From CAYHBO01 sp964354855 (GTDB taxonomy: Bacteria > Babelota > Babeliae > Babelales > RVW-14), in assembly GCA_964354855.1 (NCBI GenBank), contig CAYHBO010000034.1:1-17797 (forward strand): 17,797 nucleotides of DNA, written 5' to 3'. Below, piece by piece: positions 7,032-14,422 of the stretch. Every line of letters starts with the position of its first letter. The stretch's first letter is position 1. The notes under the pieces were generated by a model that made no database searches, was not told the origin of the DNA, and saw only the letters and a list, made by a program, of their open reading frames with translations. The position numbers and the translations under genes are program-made.

Positions 7032-7694
7032 ATGAACATTCATTGTAAAAAAATTCTACAACTGGTTGTTTTGTTTGGGTTGACACCTGCAACATATGCA
7101 CATCAAAAAAAGAGTAGGTTTGAAAAAACGGTGAGTGCCATTTTATGTTGTCTTAATCCGGTTTATGCTGGCATGAAGATTAAACGTGCGTTTAAAGAAA
7201 ATTTTTATACAGTAGAAAAGAAAAAGCTTTATCGTTCTGCGCAGCTTTCATCAGAATCACTGAAGCGACATATTAAAAAATATGGCATTAAAACGGTGAT
7301 TAATCTTCGTGGTACTAATCCTCAAGAATCATGGTGGCAGCAGGAAAAATCGGTATGCAAAAAAGCACAGGTAAAACACTTTGATATTTCAATGAGTGCA
7401 CGTGTGTTGACGAGAAAGAAGCATCTTTTTGAATTATTGGATCTTTATGATACCGCTCCTCAACCCATACTGGTGCATTGTTTTAGTGGTGCTGATCGTA
7501 CTGGCGAGGCGGCAGCGCTGTGGCGACTTGAAAAACAAAAGTTCAGTAAGCGAAAAGCGTCGCATCAGCTTTCGCCATTGTATGGGCACTTTAAATCAAA
7601 GTATCCGGCAAAAGATTTCTTGATTGGTATCTGGGGTGGCAGGAAATGGCTTAAAAATACGTATGATCCAGATAATTATTCTAAATTTAAGTAA
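7032..7694 (+). CDS. exported cysteine-based tyrosine/dual-specificity phosphatase
   Basis: A 220-residue protein with a signal peptide (MNIHCKKILQLVVLFGLTPA, cleavage likely near THAHQ-like TYAHQ, residue 24). The catalytic P-loop is VHCFSGADRTG (148-158): nucleophile C150 and phosphate-binding R156 in the CX5R signature. KLYRSAQLSSESLKRHIKKYGIKTVINLRG (65-94) is the conserved entry of the PTP-like group containing Siw14 and DSP enzymes. FDISMSAR (117-124) is a candidate general-acid loop. LLDLYDTAPQPILVHC matches the usual helix before the P-loop. These enzymes remove phosphate from tyrosine, serine/threonine or inositol phosphates. A G7 run ends 2 bases before the ATG. Export suggests a target outside the bacterium; the true substrate is unknown. 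Confidence 0.85.
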   Translation: MNIHCKKILQLVVLFGLTPATYAHQKKSRFEKTVSAILCCLNPVYAGMKIKRAFKENFYTVEKKKLYRSAQLSSESLKRHIKKYGIKTVINLRGTNPQESWWQQEKSVCKKAQVKHFDISMSARVLTRKKHLFELLDLYDTAPQPILVHCFSGADRTGEAAALWRLEKQKFSKRKASHQLSPLYGHFKSKYPAKDFLIGIWGGRKWLKNTYDPDNYSKFK

Positions 7695-7915
7695 CCAAAA
7701 GTTGATGGTAAAAGCATAAAAAAGTTTTCTACTTAAATTCTTAATTAAATCTTAAATCCTTTTTTTTGTATTTTAGCTATACCAGTCTTGCGTTATTGTT
7801 TTTTATTTATTAAGTTTTCTTGGTCTTAGGGCCTATTGGATAATGGGTTTGGCTAGAAAGTATAAATTTTTTTATTATTAAATTGCGGTTTACCTTTAAA
7901 CTCATAGGAAGTTTT

Positions 7916-8665
7916 ATGAATCTAAATAAAGTAATTCGACATTCTATTTTGGTCTTGTTCTTTGCTAGCGTTAGCATTATCAATGCCATTGATGATGGAC
8001 TAGAATATTTGGTATCAGATAGAAGCGTGATTGATAATGATCCTGCATTAAAAACAACAATGAATAAAGTTTTCGAATCGTTAAAAGGAAGTTGGTGTTC
8101 GAAAGAAAAAGCTAAATTAATAATGGAACTCATTATTTTTAAAAAACTTAGCAAATGTGTTGATATTGGGACTTTTAGCGGAGATTCTGCATTACCTATG
8201 CTTATAGGTTTAAAGCATCTGAATAAGAAAGGTCGTGCATATCTCATTGATGCTTGGTCTAACGAAGAAGCGGTTAGGGGATTGAAAAAGGAAGATCAAA
8301 ACGCTGTTTGGTGGTCTTCTCTTGATATGGATTCGATAAAAAGTAAGTTGCTAAAAATGCTTAAGATGTGGAAATTAGACGATTATTGTACCATAATTCA
8401 TGCAACCTCAGAAAAAGCAGCATCAGATCTAGATGCAGTTGATTTCTTGCATCTAGATGGTAATTTTTCTGAGCAAGGGGCGCTTCTGGACACGAATAAA
8501 TATTTACCTAAAGTTAAATCTGGCGGCTATATTTTACTATCAAATATCTTAGTAACCATAGATACTAAAATGACTAAAATGAAAGCATTATGGCCTATTT
8601 TTGATGCGTGTGAGATGATTGGTGAAATAGAAGGTGGCAATGTGATATTATTTCAAAAGAAATAA
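7916..8665 (+). CDS. exported class I SAM-dependent methyltransferase, first copy
   Basis: The protein has 249 residues from ATG 7916, which has AGGAAG just upstream. A longer in-frame reading from a TTG at 7883 lacks a ribosome site and spoils the leader. The signal peptide covers residues 1-24 (ILVLFFASVSIINA). SAM motif I is CVDIGTFSG (81-89). RAYLIDAW (107-114) is the acidic strand after it. FLHLDGNFSEQGALLD (177-192) and PKVKSGGYILLSN resemble Methyltransf_24 / TylF-like sugar O-methyltransferases, where the HxDG element binds metal. First gene of a four-gene operon, 4 bases ahead of a pyruvyl transferase. It is homologous to the methyltransferase at 9598. A role in methylating a sugar or glycan is inferred; export of a SAM-using enzyme is unusual. 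Confidence 0.8.
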   Translation: MNLNKVIRHSILVLFFASVSIINAIDDGLEYLVSDRSVIDNDPALKTTMNKVFESLKGSWCSKEKAKLIMELIIFKKLSKCVDIGTFSGDSALPMLIGLKHLNKKGRAYLIDAWSNEEAVRGLKKEDQNAVWWSSLDMDSIKSKLLKMLKMWKLDDYCTIIHATSEKAASDLDAVDFLHLDGNFSEQGALLDTNKYLPKVKSGGYILLSNILVTIDTKMTKMKALWPIFDACEMIGEIEGGNVILFQKK

Positions 8666-8669
8666 TATT

Positions 8670-9608
8670 ATGTTAAAAGTAATAGCATTTTTCCCCATTA
8701 TTTATGTCTTATTTCTTCCCCCATCATTGAGCGGAAAAGCTTCTTTAGGGTATGTAACTAATGCTACTATGAACCTTGGAGATGATATTCAATCAATAGC
8801 GGTAAAAAGATTTTTTGAAAATGATGCTGTTGTTCTTGATAAAAAGTTTGTTAGCGAACTTAAGGGTGATATAAAAATAAAAACGGTTGTTAGTGGCTTG
8901 CTTTCGCATGATACAAAAGGGCATTGTGATCTTTCAATGATTGGCGGATCTACTGATTTAAAGATAAATCCTTTTTTTATTTCAATTAATATCCCAAGCG
9001 CATGTCTTGAGACTGTTCTTTCAGATGAAAATAGTGATTTTTTAAAGGCACAATACCCTGTTGGGGCTCGAGATTTATTCACACTTAATGAGTTGCGGAA
9101 AAGAGGGATTCCAAGTTATTTTTCAGGGTGTCTTTCGTTAGCGTTGGAAAATCCTTATACAGAACGGAATGATATTATTTATTTAGTTGATTTGGATAAT
9201 CAATTGGTAAATTATATTAAATCAAAAGTAAAATCTCCTGTCGTTGTTTTGACTCATATAAAAACTATTTTACCATATCTTAATAATAGACAGCGAATGC
9301 AGTACGCAGAATATATGTTGGATCTTTATCGAAAAGCGAAATGTGTTGTTACTACTAGATTACAGGCGGCAATGTCTTGTTTGGCTTTTGAAACACCTGT
9401 CTTAATGGTGTCATCTGAAAAAAAGAGATCTGTAATTGATGCCAGATTTACCGGGTTGATAGATCATGTACATAATTATTCTAAAGAAGGATTGTTGCTT
9501 GGGGAAATTTACTATGATTTTGATAATCCTCCTAAAAATCCAACGACCTATCTTCCTATACGAGAGATGCTTATAAAAATAATGACACAATGGGTACATG
9601 AAGAATAG
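8670..9608 (+). CDS. exported polysaccharide pyruvyl transferase-family protein lacking the usual His
   Basis: A 312-residue protein with a leader (MLKVIAFFPIIYVLFLPPS). Family landmarks in order are MNLGDDIQSIAVKRFF (34-49), IGGSTDLKINP (91-101), YPVGARDLFTLNELRKRGIPSYFSGCLSLAL (129-159) and VVTTRLQAAMSCLAFETPVLMVS (226-248). These fit PF04230 (WcaK/CsaB group), which transfers pyruvate from phosphoenolpyruvate to a sugar as a ketal. In most relatives the last motif reads T-R-L-H; here it is T-R-L-Q (Q232). The conserved His is missing, so activity may be altered or lost. It starts 4 bases after the methyltransferase stop and overlaps the next gene by 11 bases, so the genes are translated as one operon. 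The acceptor is unknown. Confidence 0.75.
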   Translation: MLKVIAFFPIIYVLFLPPSLSGKASLGYVTNATMNLGDDIQSIAVKRFFENDAVVLDKKFVSELKGDIKIKTVVSGLLSHDTKGHCDLSMIGGSTDLKINPFFISINIPSACLETVLSDENSDFLKAQYPVGARDLFTLNELRKRGIPSYFSGCLSLALENPYTERNDIIYLVDLDNQLVNYIKSKVKSPVVVLTHIKTILPYLNNRQRMQYAEYMLDLYRKAKCVVTTRLQAAMSCLAFETPVLMVSSEKKRSVIDARFTGLIDHVHNYSKEGLLLGEIYYDFDNPPKNPTTYLPIREMLIKIMTQWVHEE

Positions 9609-10344
9609 GACTTTTAATATGTTATTTTTTATATTTTGTGCTGTTAGCTTTTCTTTAGCTGCTCAAGACGATTGGCAATCTTATAAGAATGATACTGTTT
9701 CATCAATGTCCGTTATTCATGGATGGTGTTCGGATAAGAAAGCGCTTTTGATGATGGACCTTATAAAAGAACATCAGTTTAAAAAATGTGTAGACATAGG
9801 GACGTTTGCAGGAAAATCACTTTTTCCTATAATTAAAGCTTTGCAATATAACGGTGATGGGCATGTTTTTGCGATTGATGCTTGGAACGCTTCTGAGTCA
9901 ATAAAAGGTCTTAATGAAATCGACCCATATGGTAAAAAAAATTCTAATTATGAGTGGTGGCAAACATTAGATTATGATTTTTTTTATCAACAAATAATAA
10001 TCTTAATTTATCAACATCAACTTAACAAGTATTGTTCGGTTGTAAGACAATCGTCAGTGGCTGCAGTTACGTTATTTGAAGATGAAACAATAGATTTTAT
10101 TCATTTTGATGGAAATCATAATGAAGATCAGGTATTTCAAGATGTTTCAATCTATTTTCCAAAGATCAAAAATGGTGGGTACATTCTTCTTAATGATGCA
10201 AACTGGCAGAGTATGAATAAGGCATTGATTTTTCTTTTAGAAAGAACTGAACAAATATTTCCACTTTCTCTTTCTATAGATTATCTTCTTCTTCGTAAGG
10301 ATGAGCAGAAGATAAAAAATGCTAATAAATTAATGAAGCCCTAA
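9598..10344 (+). CDS. exported class I SAM-dependent methyltransferase, second copy
   Basis: A 248-residue paralog of the methyltransferase at 7916. The leader is MKNRTFNMLFFIFCAVSFSL with cleavage likely after LAA (residue 22). SAM motif I is CVDIGTFAG (64-72), HVFAIDAW (89-96) follows, and IDFIHFDGNHNEDQVFQD (165-182) with PKIKNGGYILLND (188-200) matches the HxDG metal/substrate region. It overlaps the upstream gene by 11 bases. An alternative ATG at 9619 has a better ribosome site (AGGA, 8-base spacing) but would lose the positively charged start of the leader. It keeps all SAM-binding landmarks. Likely O-methylation of a sugar; the acceptor is not known. Confidence 0.8.
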   Translation: MKNRTFNMLFFIFCAVSFSLAAQDDWQSYKNDTVSSMSVIHGWCSDKKALLMMDLIKEHQFKKCVDIGTFAGKSLFPIIKALQYNGDGHVFAIDAWNASESIKGLNEIDPYGKKNSNYEWWQTLDYDFFYQQIIILIYQHQLNKYCSVVRQSSVAAVTLFEDETIDFIHFDGNHNEDQVFQDVSIYFPKIKNGGYILLNDANWQSMNKALIFLLERTEQIFPLSLSIDYLLLRKDEQKIKNANKLMKP

Positions 10345-10366
10345 GATATCGAGTGAGGGTTTATTT

Positions 10367-11893
10367 ATGAAAATAAGGTTGGTTGGCCTTTACTGTTTTA
10401 TTCTTTTTAGTAGTGTTTCATGCTGCTATTCATTTGAGTCTTCGTTTTTTTGGTGGAAAGGTGGAGCTGGAGCCAATTTTGGTGATGATTTATCTCGAGT
10501 AATTGTAGAAAGAATTCTTGGCTTTTCAGTCGAATGTCGAGATTATATAACTGAACGAAAAAACATGATGGCTATAGGATCTATTCTTCATTACGCTCAA
10601 GATGATGATGTTATTTGGGGTTCTGGGTTTCGAGAAGATCCTTCATTGGAAGATAGATTTAAGTATCTTGATGTTAGATCTGTCAGAGGGCCTAGGACGC
10701 GAGATTTTCTTCTTAAAAAAGGAATTGATTGTCCTGAAGTATATGGTGATCCGGCAATATTGATGGCACATTTATTTCCTGAATTTAAAAAAGAAGAGCC
10801 AATTTATGATTATATTATTATGCCTACCATGTGCGAACAAAAACTTTTTGGATCGTATAAAAATGTAGTTTTTCCTGAAGAACCATGGGATGAAATTGTA
10901 AAAAAGATAACACAAAGTAAGCTTGTGATTTCTAGCTCTCTTCATGGAATTATTGTTGCGGAATCTTTTGGTATACCTGCTCGGTTGCTTAGGATGGTAT
11001 GGATAGAGCCATTATTAAAATATCAAGATTATTATGAGTCAACCGGTAGGCCAAATTTTCGTTATGCAACATCGGTACAAGAAGCATTGGAGATGGGCGG
11101 AGAGATGCCTGGGGATATTGACACAGAAGCTTTAATGAAAGCATTCCCATGGGATTATTTTGATATTGGTTCTGGTGCGGTTGATTTTGGAAATGAGTTA
11201 TCCCGTATTATTATAGAAAAAATTGTTGGACATGTAGTTTTGCGTAAGGACTGTAAATCGGAGAAGAAAAAATTATTAACCGTAGGATCTGTTCTTCATT
11301 ATGCTCGAGATGATGATGTTATTTGGGGATCTGGGTTTCGAGACGATCCTTCATTAGAAGATAGATTTAAACGTCTTGATGTTAGAGCTATCAGAGGGCC
11401 TCGGACGCGAGATTTTCTTCTTAAAAAAGGGATTGATTGTCCTGAAATATATGGTGATCCAGCAATGCTTACGGCACATTTATTTCCTGAATTTAAAAAA
11501 GAAGAGCCAATTTATGACTACATTATTATGCCTGCTATGAGCGAACAAAACCTTTTTAGTTCATATAAAAATGTAGTTCTTCCTGGAGATTCATGGGGCG
11601 AAAAAATAAAAAAGATAACACAAAGCAAGCTAGTGATTTCAAGTTCGCTTCATGACATTATTGTTACAGAATCTTTTGGTATCCCTGCTCGGTTGCTTAG
11701 GATGGTATGGACAGAGCCATTATTACAATACCAAGACTATTATGAGTCAACCGGTAGGCCAAATTTTCGTTATGCAACATCGGTACAAGAAGCATTGGAG
11801 ATGGGCGGAGAAATTCCTGGGAATATTGACACAGAAGCTTTAATGAAGGCATTCCCGTGGGATTATTTTAATGCTGGTTCTCTTTCTCCATAA
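10367..11893 (+). CDS. exported tandem-duplicated polysaccharide pyruvyl transferase-like protein
   Basis: A 508-residue protein with a leader (MKIRLVGLYCFILFSSVSCC) and two copies of one 236-residue unit, roughly residues 34-269 and 270-505. Copy 1 has ANFGDDLSR (36-44), VIWGSGFRED, RSVRGPRTRDFL, YGDPA and ISSSLHGIIVAESFGIPAR (188-206), the standard landmarks of ExoV/GumL-type pyruvyl transferases. Copy 2 repeats these, but NFGDDL has become DFGNEL (273-278) and SLHG has become SLHD (427-430). It also lacks the FFWWKGG opening. Copy 1 is therefore probably the active half and copy 2 a decaying or regulatory one. GAGGG is 8 bases before the ATG. It is the last gene of the methyltransferase/pyruvyl transferase operon and is followed by a hairpin terminator. 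Single-domain relatives are about half to two-thirds this long. Confidence 0.85.
   Translation: MKIRLVGLYCFILFSSVSCCYSFESSFFWWKGGAGANFGDDLSRVIVERILGFSVECRDYITERKNMMAIGSILHYAQDDDVIWGSGFREDPSLEDRFKYLDVRSVRGPRTRDFLLKKGIDCPEVYGDPAILMAHLFPEFKKEEPIYDYIIMPTMCEQKLFGSYKNVVFPEEPWDEIVKKITQSKLVISSSLHGIIVAESFGIPARLLRMVWIEPLLKYQDYYESTGRPNFRYATSVQEALEMGGEMPGDIDTEALMKAFPWDYFDIGSGAVDFGNELSRIIIEKIVGHVVLRKDCKSEKKKLLTVGSVLHYARDDDVIWGSGFRDDPSLEDRFKRLDVRAIRGPRTRDFLLKKGIDCPEIYGDPAMLTAHLFPEFKKEEPIYDYIIMPAMSEQNLFSSYKNVVLPGDSWGEKIKKITQSKLVISSSLHDIIVTESFGIPARLLRMVWTEPLLQYQDYYESTGRPNFRYATSVQEALEMGGEIPGNIDTEALMKAFPWDYFNAGSLSP
10466..11881 (+). repeat. 708-bp tandem repeat inside the pyruvyl transferase gene
   Basis: Two in-frame units at an offset of exactly 708 bases (about 10466-11173 and 11174-11881). 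Divergence is uneven. Positions 11030-11103 are identical to 11738-11811 (74 bases), whereas the first 120 or so bases of the two units differ widely. The unit boundaries are approximate because the 5' ends are diverged. Confidence 0.9.
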
Positions 11894-11905
11894 GTTTTTA
11901 GTTAT

Positions 11906-11927
11906 GAGAGGGGAATAATCCCCTCTC
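11906..11927. terminator. bidirectional hairpin terminator
   Basis: GAGAGGGGA, loop ATAA, TCCCCTCTC: a perfect 9-bp GC-rich stem between the ends of two convergent genes (11893 on plus, 11934 on minus). A T-rich tail follows on the plus side (GTTTATTTC), and AACTAAAAACTT follows on the minus side. It probably ends the operon and the regulator gene alike. Confidence 0.8.
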
Positions 11928-11933
11928 GCATGT

Positions 11934-12677
11934 TTATTTCAAAGCCTTAGCCGCTTTTTCAAGCCAGTCACGTTCTTTTCTTGGCATGATTTCATTGGGT
12001 ATTTTACCTTCTTCGTATGCTTTCCCTATTGCTTTCCATAGTTCAGGATAGTTTTTATAAGCTTCTTCAAGTTGTTGCATAAGAATAGTGTATTTTAACC
12101 CAAGTTTTTTGCCAATTTGACTCGTAGGGCTTGTATCAATGTTTTTTCTAGTTTCTGTAAATAAGTCTGCCCATAGAGATTGAAATGCTGTTCTTTGATC
12201 GTTGCTGTAACGTTGATCAATTTCGGCAAACTGTTGTAATTCTTTTTCGTTATAGACCTTTCCAGCCCATGTTTTACTTAATTCTTTGGTCATTTGATAT
12301 ACCTTTATTAACGAAGCAACCATCGACCAATCAATTGTTTTACGCGTATCTATTTCAGTAACAATTGTATCGGCTATTTGGCGTGCTTGATGAAGCTGCT
12401 TTATTTGTTCATCCAAAGAGCTTATTTGGCACCTTAGATGTTCTAACGCTTCTTCATCGTTCCCAACTAATACCTTGATTTTCTGCAAACTGAACCCGAA
12501 AAATTTAAGTGCAATAATTCGTTCTAGCTTGATTAAATCACGCTCAGAGTACAAACGATAACCATTTGATTGGCGTACAGAGGGTTTAAGCAATCCAACA
12601 GCATCATAGTGATGCAGGGTGGCCACCGAAACGTTGGTTAGTGCACTAAACTCTTTTACGTACCAATTCATATTCAT
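11934..12677 (-). CDS. MerR-family regulator with TipAS-like ligand domain
   Basis: A 247-residue cytoplasmic protein. Residues 5-75 form a MerR winged-helix domain: WYVKEFSALTNVSVATLHHYDAVGLLKPSVRQSNGYRLYSERDLIKLERI, with the helix-turn-helix near 8-25 and the wing at 36-44. A coiled-coil dimer helix follows (about 76-112). The C-terminal part (about 125-245) is all-helical and resembles the TipAS drug-binding domain. TipA-type proteins activate promoters with an over-long spacer after covalent or tight binding of a ligand, often a thiopeptide. GAGG lies about 8 bases before the first ATG. It probably controls its own promoter at 12702-12732. No obvious efflux or resistance gene is adjacent in the same transcript. 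Confidence 0.85.
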   Translation of the reverse strand: MNMNWYVKEFSALTNVSVATLHHYDAVGLLKPSVRQSNGYRLYSERDLIKLERIIALKFFGFSLQKIKVLVGNDEEALEHLRCQISSLDEQIKQLHQARQIADTIVTEIDTRKTIDWSMVASLIKVYQMTKELSKTWAGKVYNEKELQQFAEIDQRYSNDQRTAFQSLWADLFTETRKNIDTSPTSQIGKKLGLKYTILMQQLEEAYKNYPELWKAIGKAYEEGKIPNEIMPRKERDWLEKAAKALK

Positions 12678-12701
12678 ATCGTTTTCCTCGTTATAAGTAC
12701 A

Positions 12702-12732
12702 AGGTTAGGGTATCAGGTAACCTGAGGGTCAA
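12702..12732 (-). promoter_or_regulatory. MerR-type promoter/operator with 19-bp spacer
   Basis: Read on the minus strand: -35 TTGACC (12732-12727), exactly 19 bases, and -10 TAACCT (12707-12702). The spacer contains a 13-bp perfect palindrome, TCAGGTTACCTGA (12713-12725). A 19-bp spacer with a central dyad is the hallmark of promoters untwisted by MerR-family activators. It sits 25 bases upstream of the MerR gene, which implies autoregulation. Confidence 0.8.
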
Positions 12733-12741
12733 GGAATATTT

Positions 12742-14298
12742 TTATGTTGCAGAAATAATTGCATTCATGCCGTGCTCAAGGGCCTTTTCATTAAAAGAGC
12801 TTTTCCACATTACTTCAATTGGGTCTTTTCCATGAGGTCCAACCGGCATTACCAAGTCTGTTTCATTGGCATTTGAAGAAGCGCCAACATGAACGAATTT
12901 TTTATGACGGAACTCTTTACCCTTTTTATCCAAGAACATTTCGTATACATGCATCATCCATTTATCCCAAGAGTCATACGCTTCGACTAACCCAAAGCAA
13001 TCAAACGGGAATTTACGTGCTTCAACCGCTGACGTGAAGGTAAAGACTGGGTAATGGTCGAACTTTGAAACTGGAAAAGTGTGATCAGTGATGCCAAGAC
13101 GTTCTACTACCGTGGTCCAATGGTATAAGCAGTCTTTTTCATAACGGTTAGTTTTGATTGAGTTATCACAAGCAGGTTCATGTGACGAATCAAAAAACAC
13201 TTTTAACCCAAATTCATCGTCTTGGTGAGCGCGCATGAAAGCTTTCATGCCATTTTTAGTTAAATATTCTTTAGTGCTTTTTTGATCGGCTAAGAATACA
13301 TTTTTAGCTCGTCTTGAGTGGTGACCTGTTGGGTTTGACGCACAGAAATCACTCCAAAAAAGGCCACGACAGAATTCTTCTTTACCAACATTTTGAAAAA
13401 GTTTTGTTTCATTTTTTAAAAACTCGAGAGGCATAAAATCTTCTTCTATCCCACCATGGCAGCATTGCACTACGTTTTTGCCACATTGTAGAAATACAGC
13501 AACTGGAAGATTCATAAAAACTTTTCTATAAAGCGACCAGAAGAGTTTGCCGCCTTGAGGGAATTTAGATTTAATTTCATTATGGAAACCCATAAGAAGA
13601 GGAACTCCGCCGGTTTCATGGTTGCCAGCAACAAAGAACATGTTGTTCCAGTTTTGTAATTTAAGTTTCATGAGGGTCATGATAACTTCTACGCCCCAAC
13701 GCCCACGGTCAACATAATCACCAAGAAAAACCATATAAAAATTTTTGTTTTTTACGGTTAAGTCTTTATTGAGGTGGCCAAGTTTGACCAATCGCCAAAG
13801 GCTTCTGATGAGGGTATGCACACTGCTGTGTAAATCACCCATAAAACAAAACGTTGAGCCTGAATTAACAATAACTTTTTGTACGTAACGTACAGTTGGT
13901 GATTCAATGGAGTAATCAAAGTTTAGGGGGGTTGGTACTTTGGCATTGTTTACTACGTCGCCGATCCAATTTTTCGGGGTGTGAAATGCTTGGTTATGTT
14001 CAAATGTCTCGCCAAAGGTATCAATAGCTTCTCTAAATGCTTCTTTTGAAAGAGAACAGGATGGGAATTTTTCGCCTTCGTCTAGGTTAATGCCGCCAAC
14101 AAATTCAGGTCTACTAAAGAATGCGCGTGTTAAATCTGGTAAGCCTTTGATATCACTAAACTTTGTTATTTTTACGTCATTAAAACAGCCGAAGATATTT
14201 TTTGTGTATTCAACGTAAGTAAGAGCTGAAATAACAACTAACCCAAGTGCTGCAAAAACTAAATGCTTATTTTCTATCATTCCCTTATTTTTTATCAT
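12742..14298 (-). CDS. membrane-anchored or exported PPP-family (calcineurin-like) Ser/Thr protein phosphatase
   Basis: A 518-residue protein. A short basic start and a hydrophobic segment (about 12-30, LVFAALGLVVISALTYV) make a signal anchor that places the rest outside the cytoplasm. The metallophosphatase core has all PPP signatures in order: FMGDLHS (152-158), LGDYVDRG (192-199), AGNHETGG (224-231), CCHGG (279-283), LFWSDF (313-318), FMRAHQ (354-359) and FTFTSA (419-424). These bind two metals and carry the catalytic His. PPP phosphatases dephosphorylate phosphoserine/threonine and are typical of eukaryotes. The C-terminal 90 residues and the region before residue 150 match nothing I know. 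A second ATG seven codons in has AAGGG only two bases upstream; the first ATG follows GGATAAACG and is preferred. Promoter not identified. Confidence 0.85.
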   Translation of the reverse strand: MIKNKGMIENKHLVFAALGLVVISALTYVEYTKNIFGCFNDVKITKFSDIKGLPDLTRAFFSRPEFVGGINLDEGEKFPSCSLSKEAFREAIDTFGETFEHNQAFHTPKNWIGDVVNNAKVPTPLNFDYSIESPTVRYVQKVIVNSGSTFCFMGDLHSSVHTLIRSLWRLVKLGHLNKDLTVKNKNFYMVFLGDYVDRGRWGVEVIMTLMKLKLQNWNNMFFVAGNHETGGVPLLMGFHNEIKSKFPQGGKLFWSLYRKVFMNLPVAVFLQCGKNVVQCCHGGIEEDFMPLEFLKNETKLFQNVGKEEFCRGLFWSDFCASNPTGHHSRRAKNVFLADQKSTKEYLTKNGMKAFMRAHQDDEFGLKVFFDSSHEPACDNSIKTNRYEKDCLYHWTTVVERLGITDHTFPVSKFDHYPVFTFTSAVEARKFPFDCFGLVEAYDSWDKWMMHVYEMFLDKKGKEFRHKKFVHVGASSNANETDLVMPVGPHGKDPIEVMWKSSFNEKALEHGMNAIISAT

Positions 14299-14422
14299 CG
14301 TTTATCCAAGAATAAAGTATTAATCCAATTAACCAACGAATAGACATTAGCGTAAGAAGGTTGATTTCTTGGCGTCAAGATTCCATTAAAAATTAAGAGG
14401 CAGTGATTTTGTTGCTTTTAGG

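Noticed and set aside
7684..7739. 10-bp AT-only inverted repeat after the CX5R phosphatase gene as a terminator
   Set aside because: The stem is all but pure A/T with a 36-base loop, too weak for an intrinsic terminator, and the following T-run is 20 bases away.
7836..7866. TTGGAT with TATAAA as a promoter of the methyltransferase operon
   Set aside because: The 19-base spacer is too long for an ordinary sigma70 promoter, and no dyad suggests a MerR-type activator.
7810..8247. 145-codon open frame on the minus strand opposite the first methyltransferase gene
   Set aside because: It lies largely antisense to a gene with clear SAM motifs, has no ribosome site and its product resembles nothing.
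8789..9082. 97-codon minus-strand open frame opposite the pyruvyl transferase gene
   Set aside because: Shadow of a well-supported gene; no independent coding signs.
7916..11893. A capsule or lipopolysaccharide biosynthesis cluster
   Set aside because: No Wzx/Wzy, nucleotide-sugar synthesis or cytoplasmic glycosyltransferase genes occur in the operon, and all its products have leaders.
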